Shown one piece after another: positions 15,241-22,803 of a DNA stretch of 33,268 nt (the stretch's first letter is position 1; the number at the start of each line of letters is the position of its first letter). The DNA is from Streptomyces sp. G-G2 (GTDB taxonomy: Bacteria; Actinomycetota; Actinomycetes; Streptomycetales; Streptomycetaceae), in NCBI RefSeq assembly GCF_030063135.1, contig NZ_JASISO010000068.1, positions 1-33,268 of the forward strand, written 5' to 3'. The notes beneath the pieces were generated by a model. The model saw only the letters and a list, made by a program, of their open reading frames with translations. It was not told where the DNA came from and did no database searches. Made by a program: the position numbers and the translations under genes.

Positions 15241-15405
15241 TCACTGGCACCAGTGGCAGGAGCTGTAACCAACACTCAGCAGCACCGGCACCCCCCGCTC
15301 ACGCGCCTCCGCGAAGGCCTCCGGCGACCAGGGCCACCAGTCGACCGGGTTGTCGGCGTGCTGGAGGAGGTAGGGCGAGGTCTCGTTCGCGAGGCGGTTC
15401 GACAT
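15241..15405 (-). pseudogene. Truncated N-terminus of a second DUF255/YyaL gene
   Basis: This 54-residue fragment begins MSNRLANETSPYLLQHADNP and runs through VDWWPWSPEAF to SVGYSSCHWCQ-stop. It aligns with residues 1-52 of the full DUF255 protein at 10946-13000 and stops right at the CHWC active site. Nucleotide identity to that gene looks roughly three quarters by eye, so this is a diverged paralogue, not a recent duplication. The rest of the gene is absent; the multiply frameshifted remnant starts immediately after. Confidence 0.8.
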
Positions 15406-15453
15406 GCCGCCCGTCCTGCCGCACCGGCCTCCCGCCGCCACGTGACGGGGCCA

Positions 15454-15570
15454 TCAGGCCTCCGGTTCAGCGCCCCGGATGCGGTCGGCCCCTTTCCAGA
15501 AGCGTCCCCGGTCGAGGTCTGCGAGCAGTCGCTCGAAGGCGGGCCGGCCCCGGTCGTCCTTGGCAGTCGG
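15454..15570 (-). pseudogene. C-terminal coding remnant, 38 codons
   Basis: Between a TAA at 15571-15573 and a TGA at 15454-15456 the minus strand reads AKDDRGRPAFERLLADLDRG then RFWKGADRIRGAEPEA, with strong coding bias but no start. It follows the DUF4344 gene on the same strand and looks like the tail of a lost gene. Family not recognised. Confidence 0.4.
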
Positions 15571-15584
15571 TTACGCGTGGCCCG

Positions 15585-16352
15585 TCATCCCCTGAGCAGC
15601 GGGGCCAGGTCGGCCAGCCAGCCGGTGCGGGTGGCGGTCCAGGTGGCCGCGCAGTCGGGGAAGCGGGGGGCCAGGTCGGGGTGGTGGGCCGGGGCGGCGC
15701 CGTAGAGGTGGCACAGGTGGGTGGCCGCGCGGACCGCGTCGGGGGCGTGTTCGTCCTGGTCGTCGCCGTGCGGGCCGGTGGCGGAGGCCGCGGCGAGTTC
15801 GTACTCCCGGGCCGCCAGGCGCAGGGCCCGTTCGCCGGGTTCGCCTTGGCGCAGCAGCATGACGGCGGCGAAGCGGTCGGCCGCGTCCTCCTCGTCCCGG
15901 CCATCGGTCGGCAGGTCCAGGGCGTCGACCAGGGCGTGGCCCGCCTCGTGGAAGACGGTCTCGGTCCAGACCGCCGTCACCGCCTCGTCGGCGGGCCGCT
16001 CACCGGCCCGTTCGAAGAGGGCCCGGTCGTCGACGGCGTCGTCGTAACACAGCTCCACGCGCCGCGTTCCGGGGTCGTAGCCGGAGCCCTCGCCCGCGCA
16101 GGACCTGGCGACGACGCTCACCTCGTGGGGCAGGTCGAGGAACTCGTTGAGGCGTGCGGCGGCGGCCTCGGCCGCTCCGGCGGCGCGCAGCCGGGCCGCC
16201 TCGGCGCGGTCCGGGGCGGCGGGCGGCGCGTAGCGGACGGTGAAGCCTGTGCGGGCGGGCGGGGCAGGTGGTGACGCGGTGCAGGCGGTTTGCGCCGTCA
16301 GTGCGCACAGCAGTCCCGCCGTCGCCGCCGCTGTGCTCACCCGTCGCCCCAT
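15585..16352 (-). CDS. DUF4344-type metallopeptidase-like secreted protein
   Basis: This 255-residue protein has a signal peptide ending in a possible lipobox (LLCALTAQTACTASPP, Cys at about residue 24) followed by a Pro-rich linker. The domain contains HEVSVVARSCAGEGSGYDP, VELCYDD and the zinc-metallopeptidase motif ETVFHEAGHALVDALDLP (H-E-x-x-H), followed by GRDEEDAADRFAAVMLL, which supplies the next acidic ligands. This pattern is that of DUF4344 putative metallopeptidases. Catalytic activity is not demonstrated for the family as far as I know. No ribosome-binding site is visible before the ATG. It is divergent from the STAND gene, 154 nt away. Confidence 0.8.
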   Translation of the reverse strand: MGRRVSTAAATAGLLCALTAQTACTASPPAPPARTGFTVRYAPPAAPDRAEAARLRAAGAAEAAAARLNEFLDLPHEVSVVARSCAGEGSGYDPGTRRVELCYDDAVDDRALFERAGERPADEAVTAVWTETVFHEAGHALVDALDLPTDGRDEEDAADRFAAVMLLRQGEPGERALRLAAREYELAAASATGPHGDDQDEHAPDAVRAATHLCHLYGAAPAHHPDLAPRFPDCAATWTATRTGWLADLAPLLRG

Positions 16353-16506
16353 GGGGGTGATTGTCGGTCATCGATGGGTTCGAATGCGTGTCAATTGGGT
16401 TGCGGTGGGCGCCCGTTAGCTCTGAACTCGCTCAGATCTGCTCGCGCTCCCGCCCGCCACCAAGGACACTTGGGGCTCGTACCGGGCTCTTCGGAGGAGG
16501 ATGCGG

Positions 16507-19500
16507 ATGCGGGTCAGCCATCGCAATGAGGCCGAGCGTCTGCTGGAGCGGGCCGTCGACGAGGAGCTGTTGCGGTCCCCGGCGGCCGGGGACAAGGCGG
16601 CGCTGCTCGCGCGGGGGCGGGAGGCGCTCGACGCGCTGGGCGCCAGTGCCGCCGAGGAGTACGAGGCGTACGTACGGGCCCTGGACGAGGCGGCGGCCGG
16701 GGAGTACTCGCTGCGCGAGGCGTTCCGGCGGCAGAGCACCTCGACGGCGATGCTGGCCAGCGCGGTGGCGGCGGTGGCCGCGTTCGGGATGGATCTGGCG
16801 CTCGACGCCGCTCCCGCGACGGCGGTGGCCGCCGGGGCGGCGGCGATGGTGGCGGGCGGCCTGGCCACCGTCGCGAAGGTGACCGGCACCCATCTGCCCG
16901 CCGCGAGCAGGCGGGCGGGCGCGCTGGGCCAGCCGGGCGGGCCCGAGCAGCTGAAGCTCCAGTGGCTGTCGGCGCTGGAAGTGCGCGGCATCCGGCCCTT
17001 CCTGGCGCGGCAGCGCCAGGCGACGACGCCGCCCCGCGCCCAACGCCCTACCCGGGGTCCGCAGTTGCGCGGCGGGGATCGCAGCGCGGAGGCGCGCCGC
17101 CGCAGCATGCTGGAGCAGTCCTTCGGCCAGCTCCCCGAGCCCGCGGGCCCCTTCGCGGGCCGCCGTACGGAGATCGCGCAGATCGCGCAGTGGGTGCAGG
17201 CGGCCCGGGCGAGCACGGAGACCCGCCCGGTGGTGGTCGTCCTGCACGGCGAGCCGGGCGTGGGCCGCACGGCGCTCGCGGTGCGGGCGGCCCACCAGCT
17301 GCGGGACCAGTTCCGGGGCGCGTGCGTGGTGGCGCTCAGCGGGAGCGGGGAGGCGCCGCTGCCCACCCGGGAGGCGTTGCTGCACCTGCTGAACCGGCTC
17401 GGCGCGCCCCGTGAGCAGCTGCTGTTCCGGGAGCGGTCCTCGGCGGACCAGCAGGTGCGCAGGCTGGCGGAGCTGTACCACCAGCACCTGCACGGGATGC
17501 CGGTGACGGTGGTGCTGGACGACGCGGTGGACGCGGCGCAGGTGCGGACCCTGGTGCCGGAGCGGTCGGAGAGCCTGGTGCTGGTGACGGCGCGCCAGGC
17601 GCTGGAGCTGCCCGCCGACACCCCGGCGTGGGTGCACCACCTGGCGGTGGAGCGGCTGGGGGCGGCGGAGTCCGCGGAGCTGGTGCGGACGGGCGCGGAG
17701 GCGGCGGGCACGGGCCCGTACCAGCCCGAGGTGACGGCGGGGCTGCTGGCGCTGGGCGCGGGGCTGCCGCTGGCGCTGCGGGTGCTGGCTCCGCTGGGTG
17801 GCGTACGCGCGGGTGAAGGGGGCCTGCTGGAGCGGGCGTTGGAGCTGGCGTACGTACGGCTTCCGGAGGACCGGCGGCGGCTGCTGCGGCGCCTCGCGCT
17901 GGCGGGCCGGTCCTCGCTGGGCGCGGCCGCGGCGGCGGCACTGATCGACGCCGACCAGGCGGAGGCGGTGCGGCTGCTGCGGGAGCTGGCGAAGGCGGGG
18001 CTGGTGGACCACGTGCGCGGGGAGCGGTACCGGATGCACGACGCGGTCCGCGCGTTCGCGGCGGCGCGGCTGGCGGCGGACGAGGAGCGGGCGTCGGCGA
18101 CGGCGGCGCATGAGCGGCTGATCCGCAACTACGCGCAGCTCGCGGACTCGGTGATCCGGATGGTCGACGGGAAGATGTCGACGCGGGCGAACCACTTCGG
18201 CGGGCACGGTTTCGCCTCGCTGGACGCGGCGCTGAACTGGCTGGAGGAGGAGTCGAGCTTCATCACGGCGGCGCTGCGGCAGTCGGAGGGCGTCGACCAG
18301 CAGGCCGTGCTGGACCTGCTGGGCGCGCTGTGCGACTTCTGCCTGCTGCGCGGGGACCTCTACCGGCTGGGCGAGATCAACGAGCTGGCGCAGGCGGTGG
18401 ACCAGGGCCTGCTGGTGCGGTCGGTGCAGTGGCGTACGGGGATCGCGGCGCGCCAGCTCGGTGAACTGGACAAGGCGCGCACGACGCTGACGTCGGTGGT
18501 GGACCAGTACATGGAGGCGCACCAGGAGGCGGGGGCGGCGATGGCGCTGGTCTCGCTCGGGATCACCCTGCACCACCAGGGGAACCTGCCGGAGGCGGCG
18601 GCCCGGATCCGGGAGGCGATCGCGCTGCAGGAGCCGCCGGAGCTGGCGGGCGACCGGGCGTGGGCGCTGCACGCGCTGGCGGCGGTGGAGCGGGACCGGG
18701 CGCGCCTCGCGGAGGCGCTGACGCTGCTGGAGCGGTCGCTGGTGCTGCACCGGGAGAGCGAGAGCGTGCACGGCGAGGCGTGGGCGCACTTCCAGCTGGG
18801 GCAGGTGTGCCTGCGGATGGACGACGTACCGCGCGCGGAGGCCGAGCTGCGGCTGGCGCTGGAGCTGTACGGGCGTACGCACGACGGCCGCGGTGAGGCC
18901 TGGGCGCTGACGCAGCTGGGGCGGGCCCGGGTGGTGGACGGCGATCCGGAGTCCGCGGTCGGTCAGCTGCGGGAGGCGCTGGAGCGCCACCGGGAGGCGG
19001 AGGACGCGCGGGGGGAGGCGTGGACGCTGTACTACCTCGGGCAGGCGCTGGAGGAGGGCGGGCAGCGGGACCCGGCGGTGCGGGAGCTGGAGCGGGCGCG
19101 GGCGATGTTCTCGCGGATGCGGGACGTGTACGGGCTGGCGTGCGCCCGGCACCATTCGGGGCGGGTGACCCGGGACCAGCGGGCCGCGCAGACCGGCAAC
19201 CTGCGCAATTCGGGCTTCGCCCGGCAGCTGCTGGTGGACGCGCGGGCCGATTTCCGGCGGATCGGGCTGGCCCACGGGGAGGGCTGGACCTGCCTGGAAC
19301 TGGCGGTGGTGGACGCGGGCAACGGCCGTCTCGGGCAGGCGGTGGGGCTGTGCGAGGAGGCGGAGCGGCTGTTCGCCTCGTACGGGGACCTGCGCGGCGA
19401 GGACTGGGCGCGCTTCCTGCGCTGCACGATGCTGCCGTACGCCGCTCCGGGCGCCGAGTCCCTCGCGGCGGCGCGCGCCGAGCTGGCGGCCCTGGCGGCG

Positions 19501-19674
19501 TCCCCGCACCCGGCGCGGGACGGGAAGCTGGAGGACTGCCTGGATCCGTACGGGGTGATCCTGTCCCGGGGCGTGGATCCGGCGGAGGGCTGGCAGGCCT
19601 GGCGCCTGGCGATGGTCCCGGACCGGCACTCGCGGGAGATCATGGGCGTCCCGGTGACGGCCCCGTCGGCTTAG
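16507..19674 (+). CDS. STAND/NB-ARC ATPase with TPR repeats
   Basis: This 1055-residue protein resembles AfsR-like STAND proteins without the SARP DNA-binding domain. An N-terminal helical region and a hydrophobic Ala-rich stretch (residues about 80-130, possibly two membrane segments) precede an NB-ARC module: PVVVVLHGEPGVGRTAL (Walker A with Arg254 in place of Lys), TVVLDDAVDAA (Walker B), SLVLVTAR (sensor), GLPLALRVL (GLPL) and RYRMHDAVRAFAA (MHD-like, about residue 508). From about residue 640 there are several TPR units, for example RGEAWALTQLGRARVVDGDP. ATG 16507 was chosen because GGAGGAGG ends at 16500, 6 nt before it; ATG 16501 abuts the site. Signalling or defence are the usual family roles. 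Confidence 0.85.
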   Translation: MRVSHRNEAERLLERAVDEELLRSPAAGDKAALLARGREALDALGASAAEEYEAYVRALDEAAAGEYSLREAFRRQSTSTAMLASAVAAVAAFGMDLALDAAPATAVAAGAAAMVAGGLATVAKVTGTHLPAASRRAGALGQPGGPEQLKLQWLSALEVRGIRPFLARQRQATTPPRAQRPTRGPQLRGGDRSAEARRRSMLEQSFGQLPEPAGPFAGRRTEIAQIAQWVQAARASTETRPVVVVLHGEPGVGRTALAVRAAHQLRDQFRGACVVALSGSGEAPLPTREALLHLLNRLGAPREQLLFRERSSADQQVRRLAELYHQHLHGMPVTVVLDDAVDAAQVRTLVPERSESLVLVTARQALELPADTPAWVHHLAVERLGAAESAELVRTGAEAAGTGPYQPEVTAGLLALGAGLPLALRVLAPLGGVRAGEGGLLERALELAYVRLPEDRRRLLRRLALAGRSSLGAAAAAALIDADQAEAVRLLRELAKAGLVDHVRGERYRMHDAVRAFAAARLAADEERASATAAHERLIRNYAQLADSVIRMVDGKMSTRANHFGGHGFASLDAALNWLEEESSFITAALRQSEGVDQQAVLDLLGALCDFCLLRGDLYRLGEINELAQAVDQGLLVRSVQWRTGIAARQLGELDKARTTLTSVVDQYMEAHQEAGAAMALVSLGITLHHQGNLPEAAARIREAIALQEPPELAGDRAWALHALAAVERDRARLAEALTLLERSLVLHRESESVHGEAWAHFQLGQVCLRMDDVPRAEAELRLALELYGRTHDGRGEAWALTQLGRARVVDGDPESAVGQLREALERHREAEDARGEAWTLYYLGQALEEGGQRDPAVRELERARAMFSRMRDVYGLACARHHSGRVTRDQRAAQTGNLRNSGFARQLLVDARADFRRIGLAHGEGWTCLELAVVDAGNGRLGQAVGLCEEAERLFASYGDLRGEDWARFLRCTMLPYAAPGAESLAAARAELAALAASPHPARDGKLEDCLDPYGVILSRGVDPAEGWQAWRLAMVPDRHSREIMGVPVTAPSA

Positions 19675-19780
19675 CGGCCGCGCGGGCGCGAAAGGCCGGG
19701 ATCAGGCGCGGCCGGGCGGAATCGGGCGCGACCAGGCGGGGACCCGGCATGATCGCCGCGCGCTCACGGCGCGCGCGGGA

Positions 19781-19820
19781 CCCGCCGCCCGGCCCTCGTA
19801 CCAGGGGCGTGGGCGGCGGG
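19781..19820. terminator. Hairpin between convergent STAND gene and the small membrane protein gene
   Basis: CCCGCCGCCC (19781-19790) and GGGCGGCGGG (19811-19820) form a perfect 10-bp stem. The 20-nt loop contains a further GCCCT/AGGGG pairing. It is a probable bidirectional terminator. Confidence 0.65.
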
Positions 19821-19843
19821 TTCTCCGTACGTGCGCGGAGTGC

Positions 19844-20107
19844 CTAGGAGGCGGCCCGCGGAGCCTCGGGGGCTCCGGAACCGGTGCCGGTGCCGCTGCC
19901 GCTGCCGGCCGCGGCGGCCGGATCCGGGGCTTCCTCGAAGGTGACCCGGCCCATGTGGCGGCTCATCGACTTCATCAGGCCCCACACGCCGATGGCGAGG
20001 GCCGCGAACACGATGAAGCCGAGGAGGCCGGGGGTCACCTTGTTCTTGTCGAAGGTGTCACCCGCCAGCGGAAGGAGCTGGGTCAGTGCTGCCTGCGTAG
20101 CGCTCAT
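19844..20107 (-). CDS. Small membrane protein coupled to mca
   Basis: This 87-residue protein has a single transmembrane helix (GLLGFIVFAALAIGVWGLMKSM, residues about 27-48) followed by a basic RHMGR and a low-complexity tail of Gly/Ser/Thr/Pro/Ala (AAAAGSGSGTGTGSGAPEAP). Its ATG lies 2 nt after the mca stop codon, so it is very likely co-transcribed and coupled with mca. Function is unknown; a link to mycothiol detoxification is only suggested by position. Confidence 0.8.
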   Translation of the reverse strand: MSATQAALTQLLPLAGDTFDKNKVTPGLLGFIVFAALAIGVWGLMKSMSRHMGRVTFEEAPDPAAAAGSGSGTGTGSGAPEAPRAAS

Positions 20108-20109
20108 AG

Positions 20110-20991
20110 CTACACATTCTCGCGGATGCCCGCGAAGAGGTCGGACTCGGGGAGGGACGTGTCGACGAGCGACTTCGCCAGCTCGTACTCCTCCGTCGGC
20201 CAGACCTCCTTCTGGATCTCCATGGGCACGCGGAACCAGCCGCCGTCGGGGTCGATCTGCGTGGCGTGCGCGATGAGCGCCTTGTCACGGATCTCGAAGA
20301 ACTCCGCGCACGGCACGTGCGTGGTCAGGTTCCGCTCGGTGCGCTCGAACTCTTTCCAGCGCTCCAGCCATTCCCCGTAGGGGGACTCCATGCCGCGCGA
20401 GAGCAGCGCCTCGTGCAGGGCGACGGTGCGCGGCTTGTTGAAGCCCTGGTTGTAGTAGAGCTTGAGCGGCTGGTACGCCGGGCCGAACGCGGCCTCGGGG
20501 TACTTCTCGGTGTCGGCCGCGCCCTCGAACGCCACCATGGAGATCTGGTGGGTCATGATGTGGTCGGGGTGCGGGTAGCCGCCGTTCTCGTCGTAGGTGG
20601 TGATGACCTGCGGCCGGAAGCTGCGGATCTGCTTCACCAGCGCGCCGGCGGCCTCGTCCACGTCCGCGAGCGCGAAGCAGCCCTCGGGCAGCGGCGGCAG
20701 CGGGTCTCCCTCGGGCAGGCCGGAGTCGATGTAACCGAGCCACTGCTGCTCGATGCCGAGGATCTCGCGGGCCTCGTCCATCTCCTTGGCGCGCACCTCG
20801 TGGATGTGCTCCTCGATGTACTTGTCGCCCTGGAGCTTGGGGTTCAGGACTGAGCCTCGCTCGCCCCCGGTGCAGGTGACGACCAGCACGGGCACCCCCT
20901 CGGACACGTACTTGGCCATGGTGGCCGCGCCCTTGCTCGACTCGTCGTCGGGGTGCGCGTGGACGGCCATCAGTCGAAGCTGCTCGGTCAA
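20110..20991 (-). CDS. mca: Mycothiol S-conjugate amidase
   Basis: This 293-residue cytosolic zinc amidase of the MshB/Mca (LmbE-like) family cleaves mycothiol S-conjugates to release a mercapturic acid and GlcN-Ins. Zinc-site motifs are VHAHPDDESSKGAAT (His13, Asp16) and YPHPDHIMTH near residue 140. TCTGGERGSVLNP and the C-terminal WPTEEYELAKS fit Mca more than MshB. The start is TTG at 20991, with AGAGGA about 9 nt upstream. An internal in-frame ATG at codon 8 would cut into the first strand. The gene implies a mycothiol-producing actinobacterium. Confidence 0.95.
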   Translation of the reverse strand: MTEQLRLMAVHAHPDDESSKGAATMAKYVSEGVPVLVVTCTGGERGSVLNPKLQGDKYIEEHIHEVRAKEMDEAREILGIEQQWLGYIDSGLPEGDPLPPLPEGCFALADVDEAAGALVKQIRSFRPQVITTYDENGGYPHPDHIMTHQISMVAFEGAADTEKYPEAAFGPAYQPLKLYYNQGFNKPRTVALHEALLSRGMESPYGEWLERWKEFERTERNLTTHVPCAEFFEIRDKALIAHATQIDPDGGWFRVPMEIQKEVWPTEEYELAKSLVDTSLPESDLFAGIRENV

Positions 20992-21022
20992 GACAGGATC
21001 CTCTTTGGGTCGGGCGTGGCCT

Positions 21023-21049
21023 TCTATAGTGACTCCTCCCCCTCAGCAA
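21023..21049 (-). promoter_or_regulatory. Candidate mca promoter
   Basis: On the minus strand TTGCTG (21049-21044) and TATAGA (21028-21023) are separated by 15 nt, about 32 nt before the TTG start. The boxes are good but the spacer is short. Confidence 0.35.
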
Positions 21050-21074
21050 GCGTCCTGCGAGGGGTATTCCTGGC

Positions 21075-21430
21075 TCACGCTGCCCGGCGGACCGGCGGTC
21101 CGTCGGGTCTGGCGCGATCGGCGCCAGCCGGGTCGAGACCAGCCCGGACGAGCATCACGCGCGCGGAGTCCCGGTCCCTCGGGGAGACCGCTCCGCGGGC
21201 GCCGCAGGTGTACGTGCGCTCCGGCAACGGTAGTGCGTGTCGGCTCCCGCTCCGCACTGTCCGCAGTCCACGGCGGGGTACGCGGCGGGGTACGCGGGAC
21301 GCGCCGGTCGGACCGTCCGCCCGTGCTCGCACGCCGTGTTGATCAGTCGCGAGGGGCGACGGCGGGGGCCGGGCGGACGTCGGGCGGAGGTCTTCCACCG
21401 CGATCCGGGGGGCGCCGGCCGTTTCTCGTT
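21075..21430 (-). pseudogene. Remnant of a TnpB/OrfB (IS200/IS605-type) transposon gene
   Basis: Decayed minus-strand pieces in different frames match TnpB hallmarks: APRIAVEDLRP (the RuvC-motif region, about 21385-21410), ACEHGRTV, the zinc-ribbon half VDCGQCGAGADTH, and a C-terminal run ALPLPERTYTCGARGAVSPR then DRDSARVMLVRAGLDPAGAD, ending TGA at 21077-21075. The second Cys pair is broken (TCGARG where TCGACG is expected), and the region between the RuvC motif and the ribbon is largely deleted. No intact IS ends were found. It fills most of the 21050-21568 gap between mca and the DUF4307 gene. Confidence 0.6.
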
Positions 21431-21568
21431 CGGCCCACCGGGCCGCCCCGGGGAGCCGTCGTGCGGGAACCCCGATTCCGCTCCCGCCTGGAGGGCGTGG
21501 GATCCTCCAGGGGTCAGGCGACCCCATCGCGGACCGGAAGGTTCCGGCCCCTCCGGAGAGGAACGATC

Positions 21569-21985
21569 ATGAGCGCGGTGCGCGAGGGACTGCCCGAGGG
21601 CCGATACGGCCGGTCGGCGGACGAGCGTACGGACCGGAAGCTCAAGATCCTGGGTTCCGTGCTGGGGGTCGCACTGCTGGGCGTGGTCGGCTGGATCGGC
21701 TGGGACTACGTCGGCGGCCAGAGCGTCAGCGCGGAGATCATCAAGTTCCAGGTGGTCTCGGACACCGAGGTCAAGGTGCACCTGGAGGTCCGCAAGGACG
21801 CCGGGGTGACGGGCGTGTGCACGCTCAGCTCGCAGGACACGGCGCACGGCGAGGTCGGGCGGGCGGACTACACCTTCGACCAGGCGCAGGGCCGGATCGA
21901 CCAGGTGGTCTCGCTGAAGACCACCGGCCGAGCCACGATGATCGAGCTGGTCGGCTGCCAGCCCGCGTCGGGCGCCACCCGCTAG
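21569..21985 (+). CDS. DUF4307 membrane protein
   Basis: This 138-residue protein fits DUF4307, an actinobacterial family usually found near mca and greA. The N-terminus MSAVREGLPEGRYGRSADER is followed by a transmembrane helix (ILGSVLGVALLGVVGWIGWDYV, residues about 28-49) and an extracytoplasmic beta domain with two Cys (VCTLSS and VGCQPA) that could pair. GGAGAGGAA precedes the ATG. The final codon and stop (CGC TAG) lie within an inverted-repeat element that recurs at the end of metB, so the last residues may have been altered by its arrival. Confidence 0.85.
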   Translation: MSAVREGLPEGRYGRSADERTDRKLKILGSVLGVALLGVVGWIGWDYVGGQSVSAEIIKFQVVSDTEVKVHLEVRKDAGVTGVCTLSSQDTAHGEVGRADYTFDQAQGRIDQVVSLKTTGRATMIELVGCQPASGATR

Positions 21986-22030
21986 CGCCGTGACAGGGAA
22001 GGTGCACCGGGTCGCGGCCACAGCACTAGC
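21981..22030. repeat. CTAG-bounded inverted-repeat element, copy A
   Basis: This 50-bp element starts GCTAGCGCCGTG and ends CACAGCACTAGC. It shares a 23-bp identical block, beginning GGGAAGGTGCACCGGG and ending TCGCGGC, with copy B at 27799-27860, in the same orientation on the plus strand. It is shorter than copy B because part of the right arm is missing. Its first TAG is the stop codon of the DUF4307 gene. Confidence 0.75.
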
Positions 22031-22206
22031 AGGGGCGCGCGGGACGCCGTACGGGTGATCATGACCGGGCCGGGGCACTGTGGTGACGGGCCCTGACACA
22101 CTTCACACGCTTGGTGTCCTCCCCCTTTTCTTCCCGAATTGTTAGGCTCGTGGTTTCGCCCATCGCTGGCGGATCTGTTGTCCCCCTGTACCGACGAGGA
22201 GCACCT

Positions 22207-22704
22207 GTGACCCAGACGAGCGAGAGCGTCACCTGGCTGACCCAGGCGGCGTACGACCAGCTGAAGGCCGAGCTGGACTACCTCTCTGGTCCCGCACGCA
22301 CGGAGATCGCGGTCAAGATCGCAGCCGCCCGCGAAGAGGGCGACCTGCGCGAGAACGGCGGTTACCACGCGGCCAAGGAGGAGCAGGGCAAGATGGAGCT
22401 GCGCGTCCGTCAGCTGACGCAGCTCCTGGAGAAGGCCAAGGTCGGCACCGCGCCCGCGTCCGACGGCGTGGTCGCGCCCGGCACCCTGGTGACGATCGCG
22501 TTCGATGGCGACGAGGACGACACGCTGGAGTTCCTGCTGGCCTCCCGTGAGTACGCCTCCTCGGACTTCGAGACCTACTCGCCGCAGTCCCCGCTGGGGT
22601 CCGGCGTGATGGACCGCGCGGTCGGCGAGGACGCCGAGTACGAGCTGCCGAACGGCAAGAAGGCCAAGGTCAAGATCCTGGCCGTGACGCCGTTCAACGG
22701 CTGA
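22207..22704 (+). CDS. greA: Transcription elongation factor GreA
   Basis: This 165-residue cytosolic protein stimulates RNA cleavage in backtracked RNA polymerase. The N-terminal coiled coil (WLTQAAYDQLKAELDYL, then REEGDLRENGGYHAAKEEQG with the acidic tip DLRENGGYHAA) and the C-terminal FKBP-like domain (FLLASREYASSD, PQSPLGSGVMDRAVGED, YELPNGKKAKVKIL) are complete. The start is GTG at 22207, with GAGGAG just upstream. It is followed by an unusually long hairpin and is convergent with the ABC exporter genes. Confidence 0.96.
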   Translation: MTQTSESVTWLTQAAYDQLKAELDYLSGPARTEIAVKIAAAREEGDLRENGGYHAAKEEQGKMELRVRQLTQLLEKAKVGTAPASDGVVAPGTLVTIAFDGDEDDTLEFLLASREYASSDFETYSPQSPLGSGVMDRAVGEDAEYELPNGKKAKVKILAVTPFNG

Positions 22705-22705
22705 G

Positions 22706-22776
22706 CCGCGGACGCGCATCGCGGAAGGGCCCTCGCCGGACGTCCGGCGGGGGCTCTTCCATATGCGCGTCCGCGG
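22706..22776. terminator. Very long bidirectional hairpin after greA
   Basis: The outer arms CCGCGGACGCGCAT (22706-22719) and ATGCGCGTCCGCGG (22763-22776) pair perfectly over 14 bp. The inner arms GGAAGGGCCCTCGCCGGAC (22723-22741) and GTCCGGCGGGGGCTCTTCC (22742-22760) pair with only a few mismatches. The 71-nt structure begins 2 nt after the greA stop and ends 28 nt before the stop of the convergent permease gene. Confidence 0.85.
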
Positions 22777-22803
22777 GAGGCTGCGGCAGCAGCGGCAGCG
22801 GTC

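Noticed and set aside
16380..16400. A GGTTCGAAT string resembling a tRNA T-arm.
   Set aside because: No acceptor or anticodon stems can be drawn around it.
16432..19629. A minus-strand open frame of over 1000 codons opposite the STAND gene.
   Set aside because: Low-complexity Arg/Gln/Pro/His-rich translation with no motifs; it is the mirror of codon bias in the real plus-strand gene.
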